DNA of 64,000 nt from Rhizobiales bacterium 65-79 (GCA_001896885.1 MKRJ01000046.1:124001-188000); one strand, 5' to 3'; shown: positions 52,005 through 62,087, counted from the first letter of the stretch. Made by a program: numbers and translations. Notes: generated from the letters alone by a model not told the origin.

Positions 52005-55000
52005 ATGGATATCGTAGGCCTTGCCATACGGAATGCGCGGCTCACGCTTTCCATCCTCTTCTTCTTCATCGTCGCCGGCGCGCTCGCCTATCGGTCGATC
52101 CCGAAGGAGGCCGAGCCCGATGTGCAGATTCCGATCATCTACGTGAACATTCCCTATCAGGGGATTTCGCCGGAGGATGCGGAACGGCTCATCCTGCGTC
52201 CGCTCGAGACGCAGATGAAGAATCTGAAGAACCTGAAGGAGCTGCGCGCCTCGGCCTATCAGGGCGGCGGCTACGTGCTCGCCGAATTCCAACCCGGAAC
52301 CGATATCTCCGTCTCGCTGGAGGACGTTCGAGCCAAGGTGCAGAACGCCAAGAAGGACATCCCCCAGGACGCCGACGAGCCGATCATCTCCGAGGTGAAC
52401 CTGTCGGAATTCCCGGTGCTGGTGGTGACGCTGTCCGGCGACATTCCCGAGCGGGTGATGACGGCGGCGGCGCGCGAACTGCGTGACCGCATCAAGGAGG
52501 ATGTGCCCGGTGTTCTCGACGCCAATCTGCAGGGCGCGCGCGATGACCTCGTCGAGGTCATCGTCGATCCGGTCAAGCTGGCATCCTACAACATCCGCCT
52601 CGACCAGTTGATCTCCGGCGTACAGTCGAGCAACAGCCTGGTGGCGGCGGGAGCGATCAACGGCGACGAGGGCAGCTACGCCGTCAAGGTGCCGTCGCTG
52701 ATCGAGACGGCGGAGGACGTGGCCGATCTGCCGGTCGTCGCCGGCCCCGATGCCATCGTCAAGGCGAAGGATCTCGCCACCATCCGCTCGACCTACAAGG
52801 ACGCCGAGACGATCACGCGGCTGAACGGCAAGCCCGCCATCGCCATCGAAGTCTCGAAGCGCACCGGCGCCAACCTCATTGAAACCATCGACGCCGTGAA
52901 AAAGGTCGCGAACGACTTCGGCAAGTCACTGCCGCAAGGCGCGGTGGTGTCGTTCAGCCAGGACAAGTCGACCACCATAAGGCAGCTCTTGAGCGACCTG
53001 CAGAACAGCGTCCTGACGGCTGTCGTGCTGGTCTTCATCGTCATCCTGTACGCGCTGTCCGGCCGCGCCTCGCTCCTGATCGGAATGGCGATCCCGTCAT
53101 CCTTCCTGCTCGGCATATTGCTGCTCTCGCTGTTCGGCATGACGGTCAACATCGTCGTGCTGTTCAGCCTGATCCTGGCCGTCGGCATGCTGGTCGACGA
53201 CGCCATCATCGTCACTGAATTCGCCGAGCGGCGCATGGCCGAGGGCATGAAGAAGGAAGACGCCTACGCGCTTGCCGCCAGGCGCATGGCCGGACCGGTC
53301 ATCGCCGCGACCATGACGCGCGTTGCCGCCTTCTCGCCGCTCCTGTTCTGGCCGGGCATCGTCGGCGAGTTCATGAAATATCTGCCGATCACGCTGATCG
53401 TCACGCTGGCGGCCTCGATGCTCTACGCGCTCGTCTTCACGCCGACGCTCGGTGCCATGTTCGGCAAGCCTCATCCGGAAAGCGGGCATCAGGGCGACGG
53501 CTGGTACATGGCGCTCGTGAAGCGGGCGGTGAAGCACCCGAAAACCGTGCTGGCGCTCGGCGTCGCGCTCCTGGTCGCCGTTCCCGTCGCCTATTTCCAC
53601 GAGGGCAAGGGCGTCGAGTTCTTCCCGAATGTCGAGCCGGACTACGGCCTGCTCTACGTGCACGCGCGCGGCAACCTGTCGCTCGCCGAAAAGGATGCCA
53701 TCGTCACCAAGGCGGAAAAGCGCATCCTGGGCTGGCCGGGCATCAAGACGGTCTATACGCGCGTCGGCAAGGCGACCGGCAGCGCCAGCGACGTCGCCGA
53801 GGACGTCATCGGCGTCATCCAGTACGAGTTCATCGACTGGCGCGAACGCAAGCCCGCCAACGACATCCTCGCCGATCTGCGCACCGCGATGCAAGGTATC
53901 CCCGGCGCGGAGGTCGAGGTGCAGGTGCCGCAGGCCGGCCCGCCGACAGGCAAGGCGATCCAGGTGCGTCTTTCCGCGCAGGACCCCGCCGGCATCAACG
54001 ATCAGGCTCGCAAGGTCGCCGCCATGCTGGGCACCATCCCGAACGTCGTCGACATCGACAATGGCCTGTCGCCGCCCGGCATCGATTGGGAGATCAACGT
54101 CGATCGCGGCAAGGCGGCGCAGTATGGCGTCAGCCCGGCGACGGTCGGCAGCGTGGTGCAGCTCGTCACCGACGGCCTCAAGCTCTCCGAATACCGCCCG
54201 GCGGACGCCGACGATTCCGTCGACATAAGGCTGAGGCTGCCGGAAAACCGGCGCACCCTCGCCACCCTAGACGAATTGCGCATCCAGACCGCGGAAGGCT
54301 CGGTGCCGATCTCGAACTTCGTCACCCGCCAGGCTGCGCGCAAGGTCGGCATCCTGAACCGTATCGACGGGCAGCGCACCGTCACCGTTCAGGCCAATGT
54401 GCGCGAGGGCGTGCAGGTCGCCGACATCCAGCAGAAGGTGACGCAGAACCTGTCGAAGATGGATCTCGGCAACGTCCACTGGAAGCTGGCCGGCTCCGAC
54501 GAGGAGCGCGATAAGGCGAGCGCCTTCCTGAGCAAGGCTTTCGGGGCCGCGATGTTCCTGATCTTCGTCGTGTTGCTCGCCCAGTTCAACAAGTTCACCA
54601 GCGTGTTCCTGGTGCTGTCGGCCGTCGTCATGTCGACCATCGGCGTGTTCCTCGGCCTGATCGTCATGGGCCAGCCCTTCGGCGTCGTGATGACGGGCAT
54701 CGGTGTCATCGCGCTCGCCGGCGTGGTCGTGAACAACAATATCGTCCTGATCGACACCTACGACCGGCTGCGGGATGAAGGCTGGGCGAAGCTCGACGCG
54801 ATCCTGCAGACCTGTCGCGAGCGCGCGCGGCCCGTCGTGCTGACCGCGATCACGGCCATTCTGGGCGTGTTGCCGATCGCCTTCGGCGTCAATCTCGAAA
54901 TGTTGAACCACGAGACGACGTTCGGCGCGCCCTCAACGCAATGGTGGATCTCGCTGTCGAGCGCCATCGTGTTCGGCCTCGCCTTCTCGACGGTCCTGAC

Positions 55001-55175
55001 TCTGATCGTCACACCGTCTGCGCTGATGATCTTCACCCGGGGCGACCGGAAACGGCGCGGATGGTTCAGCCGGCTCTTCCGGCGCGGAAAGGCGGAGAAA
55101 GCCGCGCCCGACGCCAATCCGGTGCCGGTCATCGGCGACGAGCCCGTGACGGCCTTTCCGAAGGCAGCGGAATAG
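52005..55175 (+). CDS. RND efflux permease (AcrB/MexF-like HAE1-type)
   Basis: 1056-aa proton-driven pump with 12 helices in two repeats and two large periplasmic domains. The proton-relay pair is in VGMLVDDAIIVTEFAERRM (helix 4), and GVVVNNNIVLIDTYDRLR is its counterpart in the second half. Starts 3 bp after the adaptor stop. Substrates are not predictable; regulation by the divergent TetR is likely. Confidence 0.94.
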   Translation: MDIVGLAIRNARLTLSILFFFIVAGALAYRSIPKEAEPDVQIPIIYVNIPYQGISPEDAERLILRPLETQMKNLKNLKELRASAYQGGGYVLAEFQPGTDISVSLEDVRAKVQNAKKDIPQDADEPIISEVNLSEFPVLVVTLSGDIPERVMTAAARELRDRIKEDVPGVLDANLQGARDDLVEVIVDPVKLASYNIRLDQLISGVQSSNSLVAAGAINGDEGSYAVKVPSLIETAEDVADLPVVAGPDAIVKAKDLATIRSTYKDAETITRLNGKPAIAIEVSKRTGANLIETIDAVKKVANDFGKSLPQGAVVSFSQDKSTTIRQLLSDLQNSVLTAVVLVFIVILYALSGRASLLIGMAIPSSFLLGILLLSLFGMTVNIVVLFSLILAVGMLVDDAIIVTEFAERRMAEGMKKEDAYALAARRMAGPVIAATMTRVAAFSPLLFWPGIVGEFMKYLPITLIVTLAASMLYALVFTPTLGAMFGKPHPESGHQGDGWYMALVKRAVKHPKTVLALGVALLVAVPVAYFHEGKGVEFFPNVEPDYGLLYVHARGNLSLAEKDAIVTKAEKRILGWPGIKTVYTRVGKATGSASDVAEDVIGVIQYEFIDWRERKPANDILADLRTAMQGIPGAEVEVQVPQAGPPTGKAIQVRLSAQDPAGINDQARKVAAMLGTIPNVVDIDNGLSPPGIDWEINVDRGKAAQYGVSPATVGSVVQLVTDGLKLSEYRPADADDSVDIRLRLPENRRTLATLDELRIQTAEGSVPISNFVTRQAARKVGILNRIDGQRTVTVQANVREGVQVADIQQKVTQNLSKMDLGNVHWKLAGSDEERDKASAFLSKAFGAAMFLIFVVLLAQFNKFTSVFLVLSAVVMSTIGVFLGLIVMGQPFGVVMTGIGVIALAGVVVNNNIVLIDTYDRLRDEGWAKLDAILQTCRERARPVVLTAITAILGVLPIAFGVNLEMLNHETTFGAPSTQWWISLSSAIVFGLAFSTVLTLIVTPSALMIFTRGDRKRRGWFSRLFRRGKAEKAAPDANPVPVIGDEPVTAFPKAAE

Positions 55176-55239
55176 CGGCGCGGGAACGGCGGCATAGAAG
55201 CCGCGGCCCGGCCGGAAAGTCAGGCTTGAACCTTCGATT

Positions 55240-55315
55240 TCCTGCCGGTCGAACCCCCGCTCCGGTTCGCTCAGCGAGCCACCTCTCCCCCGTTCAACGG
55301 GGGGTAGGAAGCGCG
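55240..55315. repeat. Rhizobial intergenic palindromic repeat
   Basis: GAACCCCCGCTCCGGTTCGCTCAGCGAGCCACCTCTCCCCCGTT-type sequence (outline) with CCCCCGTTCAACGGGGG at about 55287-55303. Related to the repeats at 26.9, 43.0 and 46.5 kb. It lies in the 297-bp gap after the RND permease. Confidence 0.7.
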
Positions 55316-55472
55316 GGCAAGGCTCGACTCCCTTCCCTTATGGCACGTGAAGCCCGACGGGAGCGGTGCATTCCATACGCGGTCATTCGCCGTCGGACGG
55401 GAAGCGCCGGGGAACTGCGACCGCCTGTCGCGCATTGTTGTGCCATTGGTGTAGTTTCCGAAGGGGATCCCA

Positions 55473-55631
55473 ATGACACTCGGCACGATACTGATCATCA
55501 TTCTCATCCTGATTTTGCTCGGCGCGGTGCCGAGCTGGCCCTATTCGCGCGGCTGGGGCTACGGCCCGTCCGGCATCGTCGGCGTCGTCCTGGTGATCAT
55601 CATCATCTTGGTGCTGCTCGGCAGGGTGTAA
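55473..55631 (+). CDS. DUF3309 family small hydrophobic protein
   Basis: 52-aa protein: an N-terminal helix (LGTILIIILILILLGAVPSWPYSRGWGYGPSG) and a second helix (VVLVIIIILVLLGRV). The PSWPYSRGWGYGPSG centre is the hallmark of DUF3309. Function unknown; predicted membrane peptide. GAAGGGGATCC lies upstream of the ATG. Followed by a terminator-like hairpin. Confidence 0.88.
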   Translation: MTLGTILIIILILILLGAVPSWPYSRGWGYGPSGIVGVVLVIIIILVLLGRV

Positions 55632-55671
55632 CGCCGTCAGAGGACGGCGCGGCTTGCAATTCGGTTTCGAG

Positions 55672-55706
55672 AAGGCTCGTCGCCACCCGGCGACGGGCCT
55701 TTCTTT
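55672..55706 (+). terminator. Terminator downstream of the DUF3309 gene
   Basis: Stem AAGGCTCGTCGCC (55672-55684) and GGCGACGGGCCTT (55689-55701) with loop ACCC, one mismatch pair, followed by TCTTTG. Placed 40 bp after the stop. Confidence 0.75.
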
Positions 55707-55730
55707 GCCGACCCGGCAATAAGTGCGGCT

Positions 55731-56906
55731 TCAGGCTGGCTCTGCGGAGCCCATGTCGGCGGCGCGCGCGAGCCCTGCCATGAGAAAAACGACGATGAGC
55801 AGCACCGAGACGCCGATGAATGCCGGCGAGAAGCCGACATGCTGGCCGATGAAGCCGATGATCGACGGGGCGAGCAGGATACCGGAATAGCCCATCACCG
55901 TCACCGTGCTGAGCCCCGCGCCGGGCGACAGGCCCGGCTGGTTGCCGGCCGCCGAGAAGGCGATCGGCACCATGTTAGCGATGCCGAAGCCGGAGAAGGC
56001 GAAGGCCAGTACCGCAATCCACGCATTCGGCGCGAAGCCGCCGACCAGCATGCCGGTCGCCGCGATCAGCGCCGAGACGCGCAAGGTCGCCACGGCGCCG
56101 AAGCGGTTGCGCACCGCGTCCCCCGCGAAGCGCATCAGGGCCATCGTCCCGGAAAAGGCGGCGAAGGCGAGGCCGGCGGTCGCGATGCCCGCGCCGAGTT
56201 CCTGTTTCAGGTAGAGCGCCGCCCAGTCCAGCACCGCGCCCTCGGGGATCATGGAGAACAGCGCCATGATGCCGATCAGATAGATGATCGGCGCCCTCGG
56301 CAGGGAGAAGCGGAATTTCTGGCGGATAGCGGGCTTCGTTTCCGTGACAAGGCCCCGTGTGGCGAATAAGAACACGATAATCGCAAGAATTGTGACGATG
56401 ACTGCGTGCAGCAGCGCGCCGCCGTCCTTGATGAGAAGGCCGCCAAGCCCACCGCCGGCGAAGCCGCCAAGGCTCCAGAAGCCGTGCGAGGAGGACATCA
56501 CCGCGCGCCTCAGCCTGCGCTCCACCTCCACCGCGTTGGCGTTCATCGCGACATCCATGCCCCCGGCCGTCGCGCCGAATATGAAGAGCGCCGCCGCCGC
56601 CAGCGGCACGTCGGGCGCCAGCACGATCAGGAGCAGCCCGAACACGGCGACCGCGCCGAACATCTGGATGACGCGGCGCGAGCCGAAGCGTCCGATCAGC
56701 GTGCCGCACCAGGGCATGGCTGAAAGCGCGCCGAGCCCGAACAGCAGGATCAGCAGGCCGAGCGTGAATTCCGTTATTCCGAGACGCGCGAGGAACCCCG
56801 GGATCTGTGGCGCCCAGCTCCCGACCAGAAAGCCGTTGACCAGGAAGACGGCGGCGACCGACCAGCGGCCGCGAAGCGCCGTGGCGGTTGAGGGCGAGGC
56901 GTCCAT
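55731..56906 (-). CDS. MFS transporter (YbjJ-like)
   Basis: 391-aa major facilitator with 12 helices. Features of the YbjJ/Fucose-permease-like group: GSWAPQIPGFLARLGITEF after helix 1, GRFGSRRVIQMFG in loop 2-3, and GAVLDWAALYLKQELG in the second half. Substrate unknown. A perfect palindrome 36 bp upstream could be its operator. Starts at ATG 56904-56906. Confidence 0.9.
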   Translation of the reverse strand: MDASPSTATALRGRWSVAAVFLVNGFLVGSWAPQIPGFLARLGITEFTLGLLILLFGLGALSAMPWCGTLIGRFGSRRVIQMFGAVAVFGLLLIVLAPDVPLAAAALFIFGATAGGMDVAMNANAVEVERRLRRAVMSSSHGFWSLGGFAGGGLGGLLIKDGGALLHAVIVTILAIIVFLFATRGLVTETKPAIRQKFRFSLPRAPIIYLIGIMALFSMIPEGAVLDWAALYLKQELGAGIATAGLAFAAFSGTMALMRFAGDAVRNRFGAVATLRVSALIAATGMLVGGFAPNAWIAVLAFAFSGFGIANMVPIAFSAAGNQPGLSPGAGLSTVTVMGYSGILLAPSIIGFIGQHVGFSPAFIGVSVLLIVVFLMAGLARAADMGSAEPA

Positions 56907-56941
56907 TCAATAGTCCGATGAGCCGATCTTCAACGACAATC

Positions 56942-56953
56942 TAAATCGATTTA
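56942..56953. promoter_or_regulatory. LacI-type operator palindrome upstream of the MFS gene
   Basis: TAAATCGATTTA is a perfect 12-bp palindrome with the AAATCGATTT core typical of LacI/GalR-family operators. It lies 36 bp before the MFS start, where a repressor would block transcription. No LacI gene is in the window. Confidence 0.5.
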
Positions 56954-56999
56954 ACAGCCGATCAAGGGCAAGGATGATTTTCGCATTGGGCCAATGGCG

Positions 57000-58178
57000 T
57001 CAGGATTTGACATGGATCTCGCGCGGGAATTTGGTCAGCGTTTCACATCCGCCGGCGGTGACGAGGATCGTCTCGCTCACTTCGATCCCCCAGCATTCCA
57101 TCCACATGCCGAGGATGGAATGCAGGACGTTGCCCGGCTCGAGGATCGTCTTGTCGCCCGGCCGCAGGCTGATCGTGTGCTCGCCCCAGTCCGGCGGATA
57201 GGCGACGCCGATCGAGTAGCCGATGCGCGATTCCTTTTTCAGACCGTAGCGCCGGATGACCTTGCGCCATGCGGCCTCCACCTCTTCCGCGGCGATGCCG
57301 GGCCGGATCGTCCCGAGCACGGCGTCCATTCCCTCGATAACCGCCTTGCCCGTGTCCGCGACCTTCGCCGGCGTCGGGCCAAGCTGGAGCGTGCGCGCCA
57401 GCCCGGCCGTGTAGCGGCGCACCGCGCCGGCCAGTTCCAGCGCGACCGTCTCGTTCGCGCCGAAGCGGCGGTCGCTCCACATGATGTGCGGCGCGGACGC
57501 ATTCTCGCCGCCGAGTATGGTCGGCGGCAGGGCCGTGATGTCGCCGGCGAAATCCGGCGATCCGGCGACCTGCGCCGCCTGTATGCTGGCGATGGCGTCG
57601 CATTCGCGCACGCCCGGCGCGATCGCCTCATAGGCGGCGCGGACGGCTCCTTCGGCTAGCCGAGCGGCCTTGCGCAGATAATCTATCTCGGCATCCGACT
57701 TGACGGCGCGGACCCAGTTCACGATGAGGCTGGCGTCGTGGAACGTCGCATTGGGCAGGCCGGCCGTCAGGCGTTCATGGGCCTTCGCCGAATAGTAATA
57801 GGCTTCCGTCTCGATGCCGATATTGCCGCGTCCCCAGCCCTTCTGCCCGATCCATCCGGCGATCCAGTCCATCGGATGGCGGTCGGACTGCTGGACATGG
57901 TCTTCCGGGAAGCCGACGACGTTTTCCGGTTTCATCCACGCTGTCAGCACCCCGCCGGCGGCGTCCATGGCGCGGCCGATCCAGACGGGCTCCTCGTCGG
58001 CGAGCGGCACCAGCACCATTTGCGGCGTATAGAAGGACCAGCCGTCATAGCCGGTGATATAGTGCTGGTTGGCGACGTCGTTGACGATCAGGAGATCGAA
58101 GCCGCGACGCGCCATCTCTTTGCGGATGGCCTCAAGCCTGCGGCGATACTCACCGCGTTCGAAAGGCAATGGGATCAT
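57000..58178 (-). CDS. M24 family protein, creatinase/ectoine-hydrolase subclass
   Basis: 392-aa pita-bread protein with an N-terminal creatinase domain (MARRGFDLLIVNDVANQHYITGYDGWSFY) and a C-terminal M24 domain. The metal-binding aspartates are lost: the Y-x-x-D-x-x-R position reads YTAGLAR with G259 for Asp, as in creatinase and the ectoine hydrolase DoeA. VAYPPDWGEHTISLRPGDKT closely resembles DoeA. It is therefore probably a metal-free amidase-type hydrolase (ectoine, creatine-like or other). No doeB is adjacent. Confidence 0.82.
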   Translation of the reverse strand: MIPLPFERGEYRRRLEAIRKEMARRGFDLLIVNDVANQHYITGYDGWSFYTPQMVLVPLADEEPVWIGRAMDAAGGVLTAWMKPENVVGFPEDHVQQSDRHPMDWIAGWIGQKGWGRGNIGIETEAYYYSAKAHERLTAGLPNATFHDASLIVNWVRAVKSDAEIDYLRKAARLAEGAVRAAYEAIAPGVRECDAIASIQAAQVAGSPDFAGDITALPPTILGGENASAPHIMWSDRRFGANETVALELAGAVRRYTAGLARTLQLGPTPAKVADTGKAVIEGMDAVLGTIRPGIAAEEVEAAWRKVIRRYGLKKESRIGYSIGVAYPPDWGEHTISLRPGDKTILEPGNVLHSILGMWMECWGIEVSETILVTAGGCETLTKFPREIHVKS

Positions 58179-58460
58179 GTTCGGCCGGTCCTGTCCTGAT
58201 GATGCGCATGGCGTGCCGCCGACGGAAGATAGATCTCAATAATCGGAAAGGATACGAGTTCGCCTCCATCATCCACGGGCAAGCGGGACGTGACGGAGGA
58301 TTTTCATCCGTCTCTGCGATCGCTCCTGTATCTGCACGAACAGGATGATGTCGGGCGTCGCGCCTATTGGCGCGCCCCGCAGAGCTTATCCGCGCAAGTG
58401 GCGTGCGAGCGTGAACGAAAAAGACCGAGTGCGGCAACGACCGGACATGACGCTGCGCAT

Positions 58461-61400
58461 TCACCCGTAGACGACCAGCAGATCCTTGGCGTCGATCTGG
58501 TCGCCCGCCCTGACCAGCACCTCGGCGATGGTCCCGTCGCGCTCTGCGTGGAGCGCGGTTTCCATCTTCATGGCCTCAATCGAGAGCAGCACGTCGCCGG
58601 CCGCCACCTTCTGGCCGGCGATCACGGCGAGCGCCGAGACCACGCCCGGCATCGGCGCGCCGACATGCGCCTCGTTACCGGGCTCGGCCTTGCGCCGTTC
58701 GCGCGCGACGGACGCGCCATGGATGCGGTCCGGCACCTTCACCCGGCGCGGCTGGCCGTTCAGTTCGAAGAAGACGGTCGCCATGCCCTTGTCGTCGACA
58801 TCGCCGAGCGCCAGGCAGCGGATGACCAGCGTCTTGCCCTTCTCGATGTCGACGAAGATCTCGTCCTCCGGCGCCATGCCGTAGAAATAGACCGGCGTCG
58901 GCAGCACGGAAACGGGGCCGTATTCCGCAATCGCAGCGGCGAAGTCGGAGAACACTTTCGGATACATCAGCCAGGAGGCGAACTCGAATTCGTTGAGCGC
59001 ACGACCTGTCTTTTCCTCCGCCTCGGCGCGCTTGGCCGCAAGGTCGGCTTCCGCAAGCAGCGATCCCGGGCGGGCCGTGCTCGGCTCGGCGCCCTTCAGC
59101 ACCTTCTTCTGCAACTCCTTCGGCCATCCGCCAGGTGGCTGGCCGAGATCGCCGCGCAGCATGGCGACGACCGAATCGGGGAAGGCGATGTCGCGCGCCG
59201 GATCCTCGACGTCCGCCACCGTCAGTTCCTGGCTCACCATCATCAGGGCCATGTCGCCGACGACCTTGGAGGAAGGCGTCACCTTGACGATGTCGCCGAA
59301 CATGCGGTTGACGTCCTGATAGGCTCGCGCCACTTCGTGCCAGCGCGTCTCGAGACCCAGTGCCCGCGCCTGCTCCTTCAGGTTGGTGAACTGGCCGCCC
59401 GGCATCTCGTGCAGGTAGACCTCCGATGCCGGGCCCTTCAGATCGCTCTCGAAAGCGGCGTACTGGTTGCGCACCGCTTCCCAGTAGAACGATATCCGGC
59501 GGATCCATTCCGGATCGAGGCCCGGGTCGCGCTCGCTTCCCTTGAGCGCTTCGAGGATCGACCCGAGACAGGGCTGCGATGTGTTGCCGGAAAGCGCATC
59601 CATGGCGGCGTCCACCGCATCGACGCCGGCTTCAATCGCCGCGAGCACCGTCGCGCCGGCGATGCCCGACGTGTCGTGCGTATGGAAATGGATCGGCAGG
59701 TCGGTTTCCTCGCGCAGCGCCTTGAAGAGCACGCGCGCGGCGGAGGGCTTGAGCAGCCCGGCCATGTCCTTGACCGCGATGATGTGCGCGCCGGCGGCCT
59801 CCAGTTCCTTGGTCAGCCGGACATAATAGTTCAGATCATATTTGGCGCGCGCCGGATCGAGGATGTCGCCGGTATAGCACATCGCCGCCTCGACCAGCTT
59901 GCCTTCGGCGCCGACGGCGTCCATGGCGACGCGCATGTTCTCGACCCAGTTCAGGCAGTCGAAGACGCGGAAGAGATCGATGCCCCCGGCCGCCGCCTGG
60001 CGGACGAAATGCTGCACGACATTGTCGGGATAGTTGGTATAGCCGACGCCGTTGGCGCCCCTCAAAAGCATCTGCAGCAGGATATTGGGCGCCTTCTCGC
60101 GGATCAGCGCCAGCCGTTCCCACGGATCCTCCGTCAGGAAGCGCATGGCGACGTCGAAGGTCGCGCCGCCCCAGCACTCCAGCGACAGGAGCCCTGGCAG
60201 CGCCCGCGCATAGGTGCCGGCGATGCGGGCGATATCGTGGGTGCGCACGCGCGTCGCCAGGAGCGACTGGTGCCCGTCCCGCATGGTGGTGTCGGTGACC
60301 AGCACCTGCTTCTGGTCGCGCAGCCAAGCGGCGAATTTCTCCGGCCCTAGCGCGTCGAGCCTCTGCTTCGTGCCGTCGGGAACCGGCCCCGTGAACCAGG
60401 GAATGACGGGCGGAGCGGCGTCCGCCTTGGGCCTAGGACGGCCGCGCGTCTCGGGATGGCCGTTCACCGTCACGTCGGCGAGATAGTTGAGAAGCTTGGT
60501 GGCGCGATCCTGCCGCTTCACCTGCGCGAACAGTTCCGGCGTCTCGTCGATGAAGCGAGTGGTGTAGTCGTTCGCCCGGAATTTCGGATGGCTGATGATC
60601 GCTTCGAGGAAGGTGAGATTGGTGGCGACGCCGCGGATGCGGAATTCACGAAGCGCCCGGTGCATCCGCGCGATCGCCTCGCGGGCGGTCGGCGCCCAGG
60701 CCGTGACCTTTTCCAGCAGCGGATCATAGTAGCGGGTGATGACGGCGCCCGAATAGGCCGTGCCGCCGTCGAGTCGGATGCCGAAGCCGGTTGCGCCTCG
60801 ATAGGCGGTGATGCGGCCGTAGTCGGGGATGAAATTCTGCTCCGGATCCTCGGTCGTGATCCGGCACTGCAGCGCGTTGCCGTTCAGCCTGATCTCGTCC
60901 TGCGGCGGCACGCCGGATTCGGGCGTGCCGATCGCGAAGCCGTCGAGGATATGGATCTGCGCCTTGACGATATCGATGCCGGTGACCTCCTCGGTCACCG
61001 TGTGCTCGACCTGGATGCGCGGATTGACCTCGATGAAGTAGAACTTGCCGGTATCGGCATCCATCAGGAACTCGACCGTCCCGGCGCCGACATAGTAGGT
61101 CGCCCTCGCGATCTTCAGCGCATAGCCGGAAAGCTCCTGGCGCTGGGCGTCGTTGAGGTAGGGCGCCGGCGCGCGCTCGACGACCTTCTGGTTGCGGCGC
61201 TGGATGGAACAGTCGCGCTCGAAGAGATGAACGACCGTGCCGTGCGTGTCGCCGAGGATCTGCACCTCGACATGGCGGGCGCGTTCGACCAGCTTCTCCA
61301 GATAGACCTCGTCCTTGCCGAAGGCGGCCCTTGCCTCGCGTCGGCCTTCCATCACTTCCCGCGAGAGGTCGGCCTCCGAGCGGACGACGCGCATGCCGCG

Positions 61401-61919
61401 CCCGCCGCCGCCCCACGAAGCCTTCAGCATCATCGGATAGCCGATCGCCTCGGCCATCCGCGCGATTTCACGGGGATCGTCGGGCAGCGGTTCGGTGGCC
61501 GGAATGACCGGGACGTCGATTTCCATGGCCAGGTTGCGGGCGGCGACCTTGTTGCCGAGCCGCCGCATCGTGTCGGGCTTCGGCCCGATGAAGACGAGGC
61601 CGTTCTCGGCGCAAGCCTCGGCGAATTCGGGGCTTTCCGACAGGAGACCGTAGCCGGGGTGGACGGCATCCGCGCCGGACAGTTTTGCGACGCGGATGAT
61701 CTCGGGGATCGAGAGATAGCTTTCGATCGGGCCGAGATCGGCCGCAAGGTGCGGACCGCGCCCGACCTGGTAGGATTCGTCGGCCTTGAACCGGTGCAGC
61801 GAGTATTTGTCCTCCTCCGCCCAGATCGCAACGGTCTTCAGGCCGAGTTCGTTGGCTGCGCGGAAGACGCGGATGGCGATCTCGGAACGGTTGGCGACGA
61901 GGATTTTGGTGATCGGCAA
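58461..61919 (-). CDS. pyc: Pyruvate carboxylase
   Basis: 1152-aa biotin enzyme that makes oxaloacetate from pyruvate. Domains in order: biotin carboxylase (KILVANRSEIAIRVFRAA; ATP-grasp KASWGGGGRGMRVV), carboxyltransferase (DTTMRDGHQSLLATRVRTHD, HFHTHDTSG) and biotinyl domain with the lysine in IEAMKMETALHA. TTG at 61917-61919 is taken as start because GGAGG lies 7 bp before it; another TTG 12 codons upstream opens the frame. Alpha4-type single chain. Confidence 0.96.
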   Translation of the reverse strand: MPITKILVANRSEIAIRVFRAANELGLKTVAIWAEEDKYSLHRFKADESYQVGRGPHLAADLGPIESYLSIPEIIRVAKLSGADAVHPGYGLLSESPEFAEACAENGLVFIGPKPDTMRRLGNKVAARNLAMEIDVPVIPATEPLPDDPREIARMAEAIGYPMMLKASWGGGGRGMRVVRSEADLSREVMEGRREARAAFGKDEVYLEKLVERARHVEVQILGDTHGTVVHLFERDCSIQRRNQKVVERAPAPYLNDAQRQELSGYALKIARATYYVGAGTVEFLMDADTGKFYFIEVNPRIQVEHTVTEEVTGIDIVKAQIHILDGFAIGTPESGVPPQDEIRLNGNALQCRITTEDPEQNFIPDYGRITAYRGATGFGIRLDGGTAYSGAVITRYYDPLLEKVTAWAPTAREAIARMHRALREFRIRGVATNLTFLEAIISHPKFRANDYTTRFIDETPELFAQVKRQDRATKLLNYLADVTVNGHPETRGRPRPKADAAPPVIPWFTGPVPDGTKQRLDALGPEKFAAWLRDQKQVLVTDTTMRDGHQSLLATRVRTHDIARIAGTYARALPGLLSLECWGGATFDVAMRFLTEDPWERLALIREKAPNILLQMLLRGANGVGYTNYPDNVVQHFVRQAAAGGIDLFRVFDCLNWVENMRVAMDAVGAEGKLVEAAMCYTGDILDPARAKYDLNYYVRLTKELEAAGAHIIAVKDMAGLLKPSAARVLFKALREETDLPIHFHTHDTSGIAGATVLAAIEAGVDAVDAAMDALSGNTSQPCLGSILEALKGSERDPGLDPEWIRRISFYWEAVRNQYAAFESDLKGPASEVYLHEMPGGQFTNLKEQARALGLETRWHEVARAYQDVNRMFGDIVKVTPSSKVVGDMALMMVSQELTVADVEDPARDIAFPDSVVAMLRGDLGQPPGGWPKELQKKVLKGAEPSTARPGSLLAEADLAAKRAEAEEKTGRALNEFEFASWLMYPKVFSDFAAAIAEYGPVSVLPTPVYFYGMAPEDEIFVDIEKGKTLVIRCLALGDVDDKGMATVFFELNGQPRRVKVPDRIHGASVARERRKAEPGNEAHVGAPMPGVVSALAVIAGQKVAAGDVLLSIEAMKMETALHAERDGTIAEVLVRAGDQIDAKDLLVVYG

Positions 61920-62015
61920 GGCGTGGCCTCCGCGACGGTCATCTTGGTTCAGCAATCGTTAGCGTGCGCGATATTGCAGCGCAACATCGCAGGTTTGCCT
62001 ATTCGCGAAAGAAAA

Positions 62016-62043
62016 CGGCCCGGCATGCGAACATGCCGGGCCG
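62016..62043 (-). terminator. Terminator of the branched-chain amino acid binding-protein gene
   Basis: A perfect 12-bp stem CGGCCCGGCATG (62016-62027) / CATGCCGGGCCG (62032-62043) with a 4-nt loop; on the minus strand it is followed by TTTTCTTT. It separates livJ from pyc. Confidence 0.9.
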
Positions 62044-62087
62044 CGAAGACCGTCGATCCGCCCGATGAGGGCAGGACGACCGGCCGA

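Noticed and set aside
58290-60350. 686-codon open frame on the plus strand
   Set aside because: Antisense shadow of pyruvate carboxylase with no recognisable domain.
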